Assembly (NCBI RefSeq): GCF_002799155.1
Contig: NZ_NERD01000002.1
Span: forward strand, 2,728,001-2,792,000
Length of the DNA stretch: 64,000 bases
Source: Stenotrophomonas maltophilia
GTDB lineage: Bacteria > Pseudomonadota > Gammaproteobacteria > Xanthomonadales > Xanthomonadaceae
Direction of reading: 5' to 3'
Shown: positions 20,228 to 31,201 of the stretch, one piece after another
Layout of the letters: the number at the start of each line of letters is the position of its first letter
Position numbering within the stretch: position 1 is the stretch's first letter
The notes under the pieces: generated by a model
Database searches by the model: none
What the model saw: the letters and a program-made list of their open reading frames with translations, nothing else
What the model was told of the DNA's origin: nothing
Position numbers and translations under genes: made by a program

Positions 20228-20941
20228 TCAGGACGACAGCGTTCTCATCCACGCGGCGACTTCGGCTGCGGCTGCGTCAGCGCGTGCCTGAAGCAGCAGA
20301 TGCGGCCCCTCCAGCGAAACATGCCGGGCGCCGGGCAGCAACACCTGCAGCTCGGCCACGCTGGGTGGCCACAGCAGGCGGTCCTGCAGGGCATGCAGGC
20401 ATAGCGTCGGCACCACCAGTTCCGGCAGCAGTGCACGAACATCCACCTGCAGCGTTGTCGCAGCACGCTGGCGCAGGGTTGCAGCCGGTACCTGCGCGAT
20501 TGCCAGGCCCAGCTCACGCTGGTTCGCGCGCGTCCGCCATCGCCCCAGCAGCAACCGGGCCATCAACGTGAGTGGCGGCAACGGCCACGCCGGAGCCAGT
20601 ATCCGGGCGCTCGCCGCAGGCAGTGGCACCGGCCGCCGTGCGAAGGTCGCACTCAGTACCAATCCAAGCAATCCAGGCTGCCCGGCCGCCGCCAGTTCGA
20701 TGGCCAGTGGTCCGGCGAACGATTCGGCCAGCAGCACGAAAGGAGATGCCTGAAGCTGCGGGCGCAGGATCGACGCCAACGTGGTGTAGTCCTGTGGCCC
20801 CTGCACGGGCATCGACAATATCCGCACCTGCACGCCGTGCGCCTGCATCGCCTCTACGAAACGTGCCGACAGCAGGCCGGTGCCATCCAGGCCTGGCAGC
20901 ATCACGACCGGCGGCAGCAGTGCATTCATCACGTCGACCAT
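20228..20941 (-). CDS. Alpha/beta hydrolase
   Basis: A 237-aa cytoplasmic hydrolase of the alpha/beta fold. The oxyanion-hole region VVMLPGLDGTGLLSARF opens the fold. The nucleophile elbow is AESFAG (Ala in place of the first Gly of GxSxG), and a late acidic residue and His (LHALQDRLL, GPHLLLQ) complete the likely triad. The substrate is unknown. GGAAGG lies about 9 bp before ATG 20941; a second Met at 20929 is possible. It is convergent with the histone-like gene, with only 9 bp between them, and stands alone. Confidence 0.82.
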   Translation of the reverse strand: MVDVMNALLPPVVMLPGLDGTGLLSARFVEAMQAHGVQVRILSMPVQGPQDYTTLASILRPQLQASPFVLLAESFAGPLAIELAAAGQPGLLGLVLSATFARRPVPLPAASARILAPAWPLPPLTLMARLLLGRWRTRANQRELGLAIAQVPAATLRQRAATTLQVDVRALLPELVVPTLCLHALQDRLLWPPSVAELQVLLPGARHVSLEGPHLLLQARADAAAAEVAAWMRTLSS

Positions 20942-21062
20942 CCTTCATGCCTTCCCGTGGCAATCACTGCCCTGCAGCTTCACCCGTCGGCCCGACCTTC
21001 GGAAGTGCACAGCCGCGAACGCCGCGCTACGCTGGTGGCCCCGACGGAACGGAGAAGGCGGC

Positions 21063-21350
21063 ATGCGCAAGCCACGCTGGCTCAGCTGGACCGGCATTGC
21101 CATGTGCGTACTCTATCTCGCACTGACGGTCTGGTGGGTCCACGACGCCCAGGCCTACAGCGATCCCAAGAGCGCCTACATCTTCATGCAACTGCCGGTG
21201 ATGCTGCAGACCGTTGCGCTCGACGCCATCGGCATGGGCGCATGGCTTTCCGGAAAGAGCTGGACAACCATCTACCTTCTGGTGATTCCCCCCACCCTGG
21301 CTGTGCTGTATGTACTGGGGGCCATGCTCGGCAGCGTTCTGGAGCAATGA
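21063..21350 (+). CDS. Small membrane protein of unknown function
   Basis: A 95-aa protein with three hydrophobic segments: residues 7-25 (LSWTGIAMCVLYLALTVWW), about 44-62, and about 68-90. I do not recognise the family. GGAGAAGG lies about 5 bp before the ATG and supports the start. It is a single gene, divergent from the hydrolase gene and ended by a strong terminator. No function can be assigned. Confidence 0.72.
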   Translation: MRKPRWLSWTGIAMCVLYLALTVWWVHDAQAYSDPKSAYIFMQLPVMLQTVALDAIGMGAWLSGKSWTTIYLLVIPPTLAVLYVLGAMLGSVLEQ

Positions 21351-21385
21351 TGGACGTGCTTCCCACTGCCTGCGCCGGCCATTGA

Positions 21386-21412
21386 AATACGGCCGCCCAG
21401 GGCGGCCGTATT
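21386..21412. terminator. Bidirectional terminator
   Basis: Stem AATACGGCCGCC, loop CAG, then GGCGGCCGTATT. The 12-bp perfect stem separates the small membrane protein gene from the convergent chemoreceptor gene. Confidence 0.85.
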
Positions 21413-21435
21413 CCTGTCACTGCGCTGGCAGCAGC

Positions 21436-23559
21436 TCAGGCTGCGCGACGCGGCACAACCGACGCTGCTTCGCCTTCCACCTTGAACACCGACACCGAGG
21501 TGGTCAGCGCATGCGCCTGTTCTTCCAGCGCGCGGCTGGCGGCGGTGGCTTCCTCCACCAACGCGGCGTTCTGCTGGGTCACCTGGTCCATCTGCACCAC
21601 CACCTGGTTGACCTGTTCGATACCGGCGGCCTGCTCCTTGCTCGCCGCAGCGATGTCGCTCATCAGCTGGGTCGTGCGCGAACTTGCCTGTGCCACGCGC
21701 GCGATCGCGGCTTCGGATTCAACGGTCACTGCCAGGCCGCTCTTCACCTTGGCAGCGGCGTCTTCGATCAGCTCCTTGATCTCCTTGGCGGCGACACCGG
21801 CACGCTGCGCGAGCGTGCGCACTTCGCTGGCGACCACGGCAAAACCGCGGCCCTGCTCACCGGCACGTGCGGCTTCCACCGCCGCGTTCAGCGCCAGGAT
21901 GTTGGTCTGGAACGCGATGCCGTCGATCACCGTGGAGATCTCCGAGATGCGTGCCGACGACTGGTCGATCTCGCCCATCACCGACGCCATCTGCGCCATC
22001 GCCTGCTCGGTCTCGCGCACCGCGGCACCGGCGGCATGCGCTTCACTGTCGGCCTGACGGGCCAGTTCGGCATTCTGGCGCACGGTGGAGGTCAGTTCCT
22101 CCATCGATGCAGCGGCCTCTTCCAGGTTCGCCGCCTGCTGCTCGGTGCGGCGCGACAGGTCGTTGTTGCCGGCGGCCAGTTCCTGTGCCGCATTGTTGAT
22201 GCTGTCGGCAGCCACCTGGATGCCCCGCACGATGCCGGTCAGCTGCGCGGTGGTGGTGTTGGCGTCGTCGCGCATGCGGGCGAACACACCGTCGTACTCG
22301 CCGTCCATGCGTGCGGTCAGGTCACCGTGCGAGATCGCGCGCAGCACGTCGGAGACATCGGCGATGCTGGCCTGCGAACTGGCCATCATGCCGTTGAGGT
22401 GCTCGACCATCGCCTTGAACTGGTACTGGAACGCAGCGGCATCCCCGCGCATGCTGAAGTCGCCGGCGCGCGCGGCGCGGGCCAGTTCATCGATCTGCGC
22501 GTTGATCGCCATCAGGCTCTGCTTCACTGCCGCCAGGGTGTGGGTCAGCGTGCCCTTCTCGCCCGGGTAATCCGGCAGGTCGCGGCTGAGGTCGCCGATG
22601 GCGTAGCGCTGCATCACCTCGGCCATCAGCAGTTCCACCTGCACGTGTGACTCGACCAGGCTGTTGGTCGCCTGGACCATGCGGCCGAAGTCACCGGGGA
22701 ACGCACCTGCATCCATGCGATAGCGGATCGCGCCGGCCTCATGCTGCTCGGCCATCTGCAGCTGCGCGCCGATCGCGGCCTGCACACTCTGCCGCACGCT
22801 GGCCATGGCTTCACCCAGCTGGGTCAGTTCGTCACGACCGCCCAGGCGGAACTCCTGGTCCAGCTGGCCCTTGGACAGGCGCTCAGCCAGGTTCACCGCG
22901 CGGGCCAGCGGGCCGGTCAAGCTGCGGCCGATCATCACCGAGGCACCGATGCCGACCAGCAGCGCGACGCTGCCCAGCACCAGCAGCTGCATCAGGCTGC
23001 GCTCACCCAGGCGGATCGCCTCGGCGGCCGCATCGCGGCTTTCCTTCTCTTCGAAGTCCACGCCATCGGACAGGGCCTTGTTCCAGCCGTTGGCCGCGTC
23101 CTGCACCGGGCCCAGGGTCAGCGCCACGGCGCCCGGGTAGTCGCCCTGCTCCATCAGTTCGCTGGTCTGCTTGTTGAGCGGGCGCGCGATGGCACGCTTG
23201 GCGGCGATGGTTTCGGCGATGGCCTTGCCGTCGGCGTCACTGGGCAGGGCCTGGTAGGCGGTCCAGCTGGCCTCGTAGCGTTTGACCAGATCGGCGATGC
23301 GTTGCTCGTCGCGGCCACGCTCGTCACCCTGGCGGATCAGCATCTCGCGGCGCACCACCATCATCTGGTTGTTGGCATCGAGCATCTGCGACAGCAGGCG
23401 CACCTTGGCCACGCTGACGTCGACCACCTGCTGCATCGCGCGCTTCTGCACGACACTGGCGGTCGCGCCAGTGGCCACCACGGCAGCAACCAGCAGCAGC
23501 AACAGGCCAAAGCCCAGCCCAAGACGCCAGGCAACCCTGACGTTCCTCAAGTAGTTCAT
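21436..23559 (-). CDS. Methyl-accepting chemotaxis protein
   Basis: A 707-aa transmembrane chemoreceptor that would signal through CheA/CheW. A first membrane helix (about 10-32) precedes a periplasmic four-helix-bundle region rich in helices. The second membrane helix (about 190-212, [20 protein letters not shown]) leads into a HAMP domain. Two further HAMP-like segments with [16 protein letters not shown] and [17 protein letters not shown] form a long relay. The signalling tip is the invariant [20 protein letters not shown]. It lacks a C-terminal CheR pentapeptide (ends VPRRAA). The ATG at 23559 starts directly before helix 1. No che genes are adjacent, so it works in trans. Confidence 0.93.
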   Translation of the reverse strand: MNYLRNVRVAWRLGLGFGLLLLLVAAVVATGATASVVQKRAMQQVVDVSVAKVRLLSQMLDANNQMMVVRREMLIRQGDERGRDEQRIADLVKRYEASWTAYQALPSDADGKAIAETIAAKRAIARPLNKQTSELMEQGDYPGAVALTLGPVQDAANGWNKALSDGVDFEEKESRDAAAEAIRLGERSLMQLLVLGSVALLVGIGASVMIGRSLTGPLARAVNLAERLSKGQLDQEFRLGGRDELTQLGEAMASVRQSVQAAIGAQLQMAEQHEAGAIRYRMDAGAFPGDFGRMVQATNSLVESHVQVELLMAEVMQRYAIGDLSRDLPDYPGEKGTLTHTLAAVKQSLMAINAQIDELARAARAGDFSMRGDAAAFQYQFKAMVEHLNGMMASSQASIADVSDVLRAISHGDLTARMDGEYDGVFARMRDDANTTTAQLTGIVRGIQVAADSINNAAQELAAGNNDLSRRTEQQAANLEEAAASMEELTSTVRQNAELARQADSEAHAAGAAVRETEQAMAQMASVMGEIDQSSARISEISTVIDGIAFQTNILALNAAVEAARAGEQGRGFAVVASEVRTLAQRAGVAAKEIKELIEDAAAKVKSGLAVTVESEAAIARVAQASSRTTQLMSDIAAASKEQAAGIEQVNQVVVQMDQVTQQNAALVEEATAASRALEEQAHALTTSVSVFKVEGEAASVVPRRAA

Positions 23560-23792
23560 GGGGGTATCCAAAACGGGGGGATGCGCCCTTATCGGCGACA
23601 CGGCAGGCAATCTTGATCGCTGCCCATCGACGGCGTCGGCCACTGTTCACCTTGGTGAGCGTCCGCCCTGCGGCACCTGTCCGCAGGAACCGGCCGCAAT
23701 GGCCATGGCTGCTCATGCGGGCATCAGATGCCTTTCACGGTGGCTCGGCGCCGGCTGCGTGCAAGGTGGTGGCGTACCTGCTGGAGATCCCA

Positions 23793-24755
23793 ATGCCCTC
23801 ATCTGTGTCCCGATCCACCTTGCTCGCAATCTCGCTGCTGGCGTCGCCGGTCTTCGCGCAGGCGCCGCCGGCCAACTTGCCCGTCCCCATCGCCGAAAAG
23901 GCCGGACCGGACACCGCCCCGCGCTCCGCGCTGCATGCCCAGGTACTGCTGGATCGCGCGAATTTTTCCCCCGGCCAGATTGATGGCGAGGTGGGTAGCA
24001 ACCAGCGGCGCGCGGTGTCGGGCTTCCAGGCGGCGCATGGGCTGACCGTCTCGGGTGAACTGGACGACGCCACCTGGAAGGCCCTGCAGGCTGATACGGT
24101 CGGGCCGCTGGCCAGCTATACGCTGACTGCTCAGGATGTTGCCGGTCCGTTCCAGGCCACACCGAAAGGGCCCGCCGCCCAGGCCAAGCTCAAATCGCTG
24201 GGCTACGGCAGTGTGGAAGAGGCCCTGGGCGAGCGTTTCCATGCCTCCCCTGGTCTCCTGAAACTGCTCAACCCTGGCGTGGATCTGAGCAAGGCGGGCA
24301 GCCGCATCCAGGTACCCAACATCGCGTCAGGCGCATTGCCGAAGGCCGCGAAGATCGTGGTCGACAAATCCGACTCCACCCTGCAGCTGCTGGATGCGCA
24401 GGGCAAGGTGATCGCGCAGGTGCCGGTGTCATCCGGCAGCCAGCATGACCCGCTTCCGATCGGCGAATGGAAGATACTCGGCGTCTACCGCGACCCGCCG
24501 TTCCACTACAACCCCAAGCTGTTCTGGGATGCGCGCAAGGGCGAGAAGAAGGCCACGCTGCCGCCAGGCCCGAACAATCCGGTCGGCCGCGTCTGGATCG
24601 ACCTCTCCAAGCCGCACTATGGCCTGCACGGTACGCCCGAACCCGGCCATGTCGGCAAGACTGAATCGCATGGCTGCGTGCGCATGACCAACTGGGATGC
24701 GCTGCGTGTGGCCGATGCAGTGGATACCTCGGTATCCGTGGTGATGCAGGAGTGA
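23793..24755 (+). CDS. L,D-transpeptidase with peptidoglycan-binding domain
   Basis: Secreted YkuD-family enzyme of 320 aa, which forms 3-3 crosslinks or attaches proteins to peptidoglycan. It has a signal peptide (1-22, cleavage after VFAQA), then a PG-binding type 1 domain (about 45-90, DGEVGSNQRRAVSGFQAAHG), a LysM-like segment, and the catalytic domain with HGTPEPGHVGK and the active-site SHGCVRM (Cys295). The ATG at 23793 starts the signal peptide and has GGAG 8 bp upstream. It lies 4 bp before an M23 peptidase gene, so cutting and crosslinking enzymes are made together. Confidence 0.92.
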   Translation: MPSSVSRSTLLAISLLASPVFAQAPPANLPVPIAEKAGPDTAPRSALHAQVLLDRANFSPGQIDGEVGSNQRRAVSGFQAAHGLTVSGELDDATWKALQADTVGPLASYTLTAQDVAGPFQATPKGPAAQAKLKSLGYGSVEEALGERFHASPGLLKLLNPGVDLSKAGSRIQVPNIASGALPKAAKIVVDKSDSTLQLLDAQGKVIAQVPVSSGSQHDPLPIGEWKILGVYRDPPFHYNPKLFWDARKGEKKATLPPGPNNPVGRVWIDLSKPHYGLHGTPEPGHVGKTESHGCVRMTNWDALRVADAVDTSVSVVMQE

Positions 24756-24759
24756 GCCG

Positions 24760-25440
24760 ATGCGTCTTTCGCAGCTGATCGTGCTGGGCGTTCTGCTGGG
24801 GCTGGGTGCAGGTTGGTGGCTGCGCCGCGATGCGGGTGAACCGGTAGCCGCCTCGCTGCCGGCAGCGCCATCGACGGTGGCCGCTGCACCGGTGAAGCAA
24901 CCTGTCGCGCCACGCGCAGTGGCCCCACCTGCCATCGCTGCGCCGTCGGCCACGCGGGCTGCGGATGCACCGTCCGGGCTGCTGCTACCGGTACAGGGCG
25001 TGGCTGCCTCACAGCTGCGCGACACTTTCACCGAAGCCCGCAGCGAAGGGCGTGTGCACGATGCCATCGACATCATGGCCGACGCTGGAACGCCGGTGCT
25101 GGCGGTGGCCGATGGCACCGTGGAAAAACTGTTCGACAGCGCGCGCGGTGGCCTGACAATCTACCAGTTCGAGCCCAGCGGGCGCTGGTGTTACTACTAC
25201 GCCCACCTGCAGCGCTATGCCGATGGCCTGGCCGAGAAGCAGGTGGTCAAGCGCGGGGACGTCATCGGCTATGTCGGCAGCACAGGCAATGCCAGTGCCG
25301 ACGCGCCGCACCTGCATTTCGAGGTGCACGTGCTGGGGCCGGAAAGGCAGTGGTGGAAGGGAGAGTCGATCAACCCCTATCCCCTGCTGAAGTCGGCAGC
25401 ACTGATGCCTGGCGCTGCCAGCGCCGCAACGCCCAAGTGA
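24760..25440 (+). CDS. M23-family metallopeptidase
   Basis: A 226-aa LytM/lysostaphin-type peptidase with one N-terminal membrane or signal helix (residues 5-20), a Pro/Ala-rich linker (about 25-70) and the M23 domain. Zinc-site residues are visible: His100 and Asp104 in HDAIDIMAD, and His184/His186 in HLHFEV. Because these ligands are intact, it is likely an active peptidoglycan endopeptidase and not an EnvC-type activator. It is in the same operon as the L,D-transpeptidase. Its last 71 bp overlap the convergent membrane-protein gene. Confidence 0.9.
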   Translation: MRLSQLIVLGVLLGLGAGWWLRRDAGEPVAASLPAAPSTVAAAPVKQPVAPRAVAPPAIAAPSATRAADAPSGLLLPVQGVAASQLRDTFTEARSEGRVHDAIDIMADAGTPVLAVADGTVEKLFDSARGGLTIYQFEPSGRWCYYYAHLQRYADGLAEKQVVKRGDVIGYVGSTGNASADAPHLHFEVHVLGPERQWWKGESINPYPLLKSAALMPGAASAATPK

Positions 25441-26032
25441 AGACAGCCAACGCAGCCCCTGGAATCAGCAAAAACAGTGCCGCCATCTTCCAGAAGAAGA
25501 ACGGCCACAGCCAGACGTAATCCAGGTCGGCCAGCTTCAGCAGATCCAGCGGTGGCTGCAGCTCGATGTCTGCCGCGTGCCCCGCCAATGCCGGGTCCAC
25601 CTCCAGCACGGTGACCCGCAGCCAAGAGCGGCCACGTGGCAATGCATCGCCGCGGCCGTATCCAAAGTAGGACGCCGTGAGGCCGCTGGACTCAACCGAT
25701 GCCAGCGGGCGGTTGATGCCCTGCCCGGCCACGCCCGAACGCGCCCCTGCGCGGAAGGCTCCATGAGCGGTCGGAGTTTCGATGCGCAGCAGTACATCGG
25801 GGTCAGCCTCCGTACCGTCTGCGGCATACCGCAGGCGCAACCGCAGACGATCATCGATGAGGCGATAGACGGTGATCTGGGCGGTTGCACCAGGACTCAT
25901 CGCCAGCGGCACCGTCTGCGTGCGCGAAGCCAGGGCATTGGCGGCTGCACCCAGCAAGAGCGCCAGGCAGGCGATGCCCCACAGGCTCCACAACACCCAC
26001 AAGGTGACCCGCACTACCGTCTCGCCCTTCAC
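25370..26032 (-). CDS. Membrane protein of unknown function
   Basis: A 220-aa protein with an N-terminal helix (about residues 7-30, LWVLWSLWGIACLALLLGAA), a periplasmic beta-rich region (about 35-165) and a C-terminal helix (about 180-205) followed by basic residues. I do not recognise the family. No ATG fits; GTG at 26032 has AGGA 8 bp upstream and is my choice, with GTG at 26014 as alternative. The 3' end overlaps the convergent M23 peptidase gene by 71 bp. The regular membrane topology supports a real gene. Confidence 0.7.
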   Translation of the reverse strand: MKGETVVRVTLWVLWSLWGIACLALLLGAAANALASRTQTVPLAMSPGATAQITVYRLIDDRLRLRLRYAADGTEADPDVLLRIETPTAHGAFRAGARSGVAGQGINRPLASVESSGLTASYFGYGRGDALPRGRSWLRVTVLEVDPALAGHAADIELQPPLDLLKLADLDYVWLWPFFFWKMAALFLLIPGAALAVFTWALRRWQRQASVLPTSAGDRG

Positions 26033-26086
26033 GCTGACATCCTGGTCATCGCTTCGCCGCTCCGCCGGCCCCGCAGCAACAGTAAC

Positions 26087-26111
26087 GAAAAAGCCCCGCT
26101 TTTGCGGGGCT
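26087..26111 (-). terminator. Terminator of purA
   Basis: Minus-strand stem AGCCCCGC, loop AAAA, GCGGGGCT followed by TTTT. It lies 40 bp past the purA stop and separates it from the membrane protein gene downstream. Confidence 0.85.
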
Positions 26112-26150
26112 CCTTCTTGCAGCGGACGCCGGGCATGGCCCGGTGCCATC

Positions 26151-27715
<1,565 letters not shown>

Positions 27716-27717
27716 TG

Positions 27718-27903
27718 CTAATGCCGCACCCACCACAGCAGGCTCAGGCCGGCCAGCAGCACCAGCCCGCCGAAGCTGCGCAGGGCCGGGCTGGGCAGGT
27801 CCAGCAGGCGTTCGGCCATGCGTTTCCAGGCGAACGGGGCGACGAACAGGAACAGGCCTTCCAGCACCGCCACCAGGCAGACGGCGGCGAACAGATCTTT
27901 CAT
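27718..27903 (-). CDS. DUF2065 (YjeT-like) small membrane protein
   Basis: A 61-aa protein with two membrane helices (about residues 3-20 and 42-58) joined by a short basic loop WKRMAERLLDLPSP. Size, topology and position between hflC and purA match the DUF2065/YjeT family. The role is unknown; conserved linkage to the HflKC complex suggests a minor partner. The start at 27903 lies 12 bp beyond the T run of a hairpin following hflC, so expression may depend on read-through or a local promoter. Confidence 0.85.
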   Translation of the reverse strand: MKDLFAAVCLVAVLEGLFLFVAPFAWKRMAERLLDLPSPALRSFGGLVLLAGLSLLWWVRH

Positions 27904-27915
27904 GGGGGACTCCGG

Positions 27916-27951
27916 AAAAAGCACGGGGCCCGGCATCTGGCCGGGCCCCGT
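27916..27951 (-). terminator. Terminator after hflC
   Basis: Minus-strand 12-bp stem ACGGGGCCCGGC / GCCGGGCCCCGT with a 5-nt loop, followed by GCTTTTT. It lies between hflC and the DUF2065 gene. Confidence 0.8.
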
Positions 27952-27970
27952 GGGGTACTGCCCTGCGACC

Positions 27971-28834
27971 TCAGCGGTCGTTCTTCAGGTACTGCAGGAA
28001 CGGGTCGTTCTTGTCCAGCACGATCACGCCGTTGCCGTCGGTCATGGAGCCACGGTAGGCCTCCAGGCTGCGGTAGAACGCGTAGAACGACGGATCGGCC
28101 GAGCCGGCCTTGCCGTAGATGCGGGCCGCATCGGCATCGCCTTCACCGCGCAGGCGCTGTGCATCACGCTCGGCCTCGGCGATCAGCACGGTGCTGTCAC
28201 GGTCTGCCTGGGCACGGATGGTCAGCGACTGCTCCTCGCCCTCTGCACGCAGCTTGGCCGCTTCCTGCTTGCGCTGGGCGCGCATGCGCTCGTACACGTC
28301 GTTGATCACCTGGCTGTCGGTCGGCAGGTCCACCTGCTTGATGCGCAGGTCGATCATCTGCATGCCCAGGCCGGCCACGGCTTCGTTGATCCCCTTCAGC
28401 TGCTCGGCGATCAGCTCGCTGCGGTCGCCGGAAACCAGCTGCTGCAGGGTGCGCGAGTTGATCTGGTTGCGCAGCGAGTCGGTGATGATCGGAGCCAGGC
28501 GGGCATTGGCAATGCGCGGATCGCCGCCGGTGGCGCGGAAGTAGTCACCCACGTTGGAGATGTAGCCGATGGCGAAGAAGTCGACGCTGACGTCCTTCTG
28601 CTCGGCGGTGAAGTAGCGCGCCGGCGCGGTGTCGAGCACCTGGAAGCGGCGGTCGAAGACCTTCACCGTTTCCACCACCGGCACCTTGAAGTGCAGGCCC
28701 GGCTTGATGTCCGAACGCACCACCTTGCCCAGGTTCAGCACCATGGCGGTCTGGTCCTCACGGACCACGTACACCGAGCCGAGCAGGCCCAGCACCACCG
28801 CCACGATCACGGCGATCCAGATAGGACTTTTCAT
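27971..28834 (-). CDS. hflC: HflC, subunit of the HflKC complex
   Basis: A 287-aa SPFH/prohibitin-family inner-membrane protein that with HflK forms the large cage around FtsH and tunes its proteolysis. One N-terminal membrane anchor (residues 5-22) is followed by the SPFH domain (REDQTAMVLNLGKVVRSD at 25-42) and a long Ala/Glu/Arg coiled-coil with KLRAEGEEQSLTIRAQADRD. The start overlaps the hflK stop by 4 bp. A strong hairpin follows. Confidence 0.95.
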   Translation of the reverse strand: MKSPIWIAVIVAVVLGLLGSVYVVREDQTAMVLNLGKVVRSDIKPGLHFKVPVVETVKVFDRRFQVLDTAPARYFTAEQKDVSVDFFAIGYISNVGDYFRATGGDPRIANARLAPIITDSLRNQINSRTLQQLVSGDRSELIAEQLKGINEAVAGLGMQMIDLRIKQVDLPTDSQVINDVYERMRAQRKQEAAKLRAEGEEQSLTIRAQADRDSTVLIAEAERDAQRLRGEGDADAARIYGKAGSADPSFYAFYRSLEAYRGSMTDGNGVIVLDKNDPFLQYLKNDR

Positions 28835-29964
28835 CGGCTGCCCTCCTCACGGCCGCTCGGTCGCCCGGTCGGGCGGCCCACCGGCCGGCCCGGATCACGG
28901 GAAGCTTCCACCGCTGCACCCGGCAGCGACGGCATCACCACGTCGGGGTTCGCCACTGCGGCCGGGGCCGACGTGCTGGGACGGGTGTCGCCGGTCATCG
29001 GCACGTAGATCAGCTGGCGGCCATCGCCCCCGATCACCTTGCGGTTCTCGCTCAGCACCTGCTGCACGGTCTCCAGCCACAGGCGCTTGCGGGTCACTTC
29101 CGGCGCGTCCTTGTACTGGGCCTGCAACAGGCTGAAGCGCTGCGCGTCACCCTCGGCCTTGGACACCACGGCCTGCTTGTAGCCTTCGGCGGTGGTACGG
29201 GCACGCGAGGCCTGGCCTCGGGCTTCCGGCACGACCTTGGCGGCGTAGGCCTGGGCTTCGTTGATCAGGCGCTCCTTGACCTGCTGGGCACCGTTGACCT
29301 CGTCGAAGGCCGGCTTCACTTCTTCCGGCGGACGGGCGTCCTGCAGGGTCAGGCCGGTCACGGTCAGGCCGGTCTTGAACGCCTTCAGCAGCGCCTGCAG
29401 GCGCTCCTCGGCAGCCACGGCCAGCGGGCCACGGTTGTTCAGTACCGCATTGAGGTCGGCGCGGCCGACTTCCTCGCGCACCGCGCTCTGCGCCGACTGC
29501 TCCAGCACCTGGTTGGCATCGACGGTGCCGAACAGGTACAGCTGCGGGTCGTCGATGCGGTACTGGACGTTCAGCGAGACGTTGACGATGTTCTCGTCGC
29601 GGGTCAGCACCGGCACCTGGATCGAGAAGGTCTTGATCTCGGTGGCGTTGACCTTGGTGACCGATTCGATCGGCCACGGCAGCTTGAAGTTCGGGCCGGG
29701 CTGCAGGATGCGCGAGAACTGGCCGAAGCGCAGCACCACGCCGCGCTGCTGTTCGCCGATCAGCTGGAAGCTGGAGAACAGCACCAGCAGCACCACGGCC
29801 GCCACCACCCAACGCACGATGCCGCCGTCGAACAGGTCCTTCAGCGGCCCGGGCAATCCGCCCCAGCCACCACCATTGCCACCGCCGCGCGACCCGAACG
29901 GCCCGCGTCGATTGTCCTCGGGGCCTTGTCCGCCCTTGTTGCCGCCGGGTGTATTCCAGGCCAT
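28831..29964 (-). CDS. hflK: HflK, subunit of the HflKC complex
   Basis: A 377-aa partner of HflC. A Gly/Asn/Pro-rich cytoplasmic N terminus (NTPGGNKGGQGPEDNRRGPF, residues 4-23) is typical. It is followed by a single membrane helix (about 54-73), the SPFH domain (GEQQRGVVLRFGQFSRILQP) and a coiled-coil region. A Pro/Gly/Arg repeat tail with DPGRPVGRPTGRPSGRE closes the protein. It is first in the hflK-hflC unit and divergent from the AcuI-like gene; hfq and hflX are not adjacent here. Confidence 0.95.
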   Translation of the reverse strand: MAWNTPGGNKGGQGPEDNRRGPFGSRGGGNGGGWGGLPGPLKDLFDGGIVRWVVAAVVLLVLFSSFQLIGEQQRGVVLRFGQFSRILQPGPNFKLPWPIESVTKVNATEIKTFSIQVPVLTRDENIVNVSLNVQYRIDDPQLYLFGTVDANQVLEQSAQSAVREEVGRADLNAVLNNRGPLAVAAEERLQALLKAFKTGLTVTGLTLQDARPPEEVKPAFDEVNGAQQVKERLINEAQAYAAKVVPEARGQASRARTTAEGYKQAVVSKAEGDAQRFSLLQAQYKDAPEVTRKRLWLETVQQVLSENRKVIGGDGRQLIYVPMTGDTRPSTSAPAAVANPDVVMPSLPGAAVEASRDPGRPVGRPTGRPSGREEGSR

Positions 29965-30117
29965 GCACGCTCCATCAAGATGTGGGCTGCGGCGCGGGCC
30001 CTTCCCGCGGCGCCAGCCGTGAAACCATCACCGATCATACAAGATGGGGCGGATCGGCAGGATCGAAAGGGGGGCGACGGGGTAAGGTGGCGTTTTCCTC
30101 GAAGTCAGGCAACGCCG

Positions 30118-31113
30118 ATGGCCCCCACCACCCCGTTCACCGCCTTCCGCATCGAAAACGACGACGCCGGCTACCGCAGCGGCCTGGCCCAGCTCAGTGT
30201 CGACGACCTCAACCCCGGCCAGGTGCTGATCCGCGCCCACTGGTCCTCGGTCAACTACAAGGACGCCCTGGCCGGCACCGGCAAAGGGAAGATCCTGCGC
30301 CGCTTCCCGCTGGTGGGGGGCATCGACGTGGCCGGCACCGTGGTCGCCAGCACCGACCCGGACTGGCGTGAAGGTGACGCGGTGCTGGCCACCGGCTGCG
30401 GCCTCAGCGAGACCCGTGACGGCGGTTACAGCCAGTATGTGCGGCTGGAGTCGCGTGCGGTGATCGCCCAGCCGGCCGGGCTGAGCCCGCGTGAGGCGAT
30501 GGTGCTGGGCACCGCCGGCTTCACGGCGGCGCTGGCGCTGCTGCGCATGCAGGACAACCGGCAGGCTCCGGAGCTCGGCCCGCTGGCAGTCACCGGTGCC
30601 AGCGGCGGTGTCGGTGCGCTGGCGCTGTCGATCTTCAGCCGTGCCGGCTACACCGTGCACGCGGTCAGCGGCAAGCCGGACCAGGCCGATTTCCTGCGCG
30701 GCATCGGTGCCAGCGAGGTGCTGCCGCGCGAGGCGTTGGCCGATACCGGTCCACTGCAGTCGGCGCGCTTCGGCGGTGGCCTCGACAATGCCGGCGGCGG
30801 AATGCTGGCCAGCCTGCTGGCGCAGACCGTGCCCTACGGCAGCGTGGTCAGCGCCGGCCTGGCAGCCAGCCCGGCGCTGGACATGACAGTGATGCCGTTC
30901 ATCCTGCGCGGCGTATCGCTGCTGGGGGTCTCCTCGGCCAATGCGCCGCGCGGGCTGCGCGAGGAGGTGTGGGCGCGGCTGGGGGATGAGTGGAAGCCGC
31001 AGCAGCTGGACCGGATCTGCACCGCCGAGGTCGGCCTGGATGGCCTGCCGGCCGTGTTCGAGCGGATGCTGGGCGGTGGCTCGCTGGGGCGCACGGTGGT
31101 GCGGATCGACTGA
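30118..31113 (+). CDS. AcuI/YhdH-family quinone oxidoreductase-like protein
   Basis: A 331-aa zinc-free medium-chain dehydrogenase/reductase of the YhdH/YhfP/AcuI group; AcuI reduces acryloyl-CoA with NADPH. Visible elements are WSSVNYKDALAGTGKGKI near the N terminus, GGIDVAGTV, and the nucleotide-binding TGASGGVGALALSIFSRAG. Zinc ligands are lacking, as expected. The ATG at 30118 begins MAPTTPFTAF. It stands alone between hflK and the PilH-like gene. Which substrate is used here is unknown; acrylate/propionate detoxification would fit the methylcitrate operon nearby, but that is inference. Confidence 0.88.
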   Translation: MAPTTPFTAFRIENDDAGYRSGLAQLSVDDLNPGQVLIRAHWSSVNYKDALAGTGKGKILRRFPLVGGIDVAGTVVASTDPDWREGDAVLATGCGLSETRDGGYSQYVRLESRAVIAQPAGLSPREAMVLGTAGFTAALALLRMQDNRQAPELGPLAVTGASGGVGALALSIFSRAGYTVHAVSGKPDQADFLRGIGASEVLPREALADTGPLQSARFGGGLDNAGGGMLASLLAQTVPYGSVVSAGLAASPALDMTVMPFILRGVSLLGVSSANAPRGLREEVWARLGDEWKPQQLDRICTAEVGLDGLPAVFERMLGGGSLGRTVVRID

Positions 31114-31201
31114 ACGTCGCAGGCAGGCGACGGACGGCAACCGCGCCCCTCCCGCCGGTAATGTGCCCGCACTACACTGCGGGCATTACATGGGGAACAA
31201 C

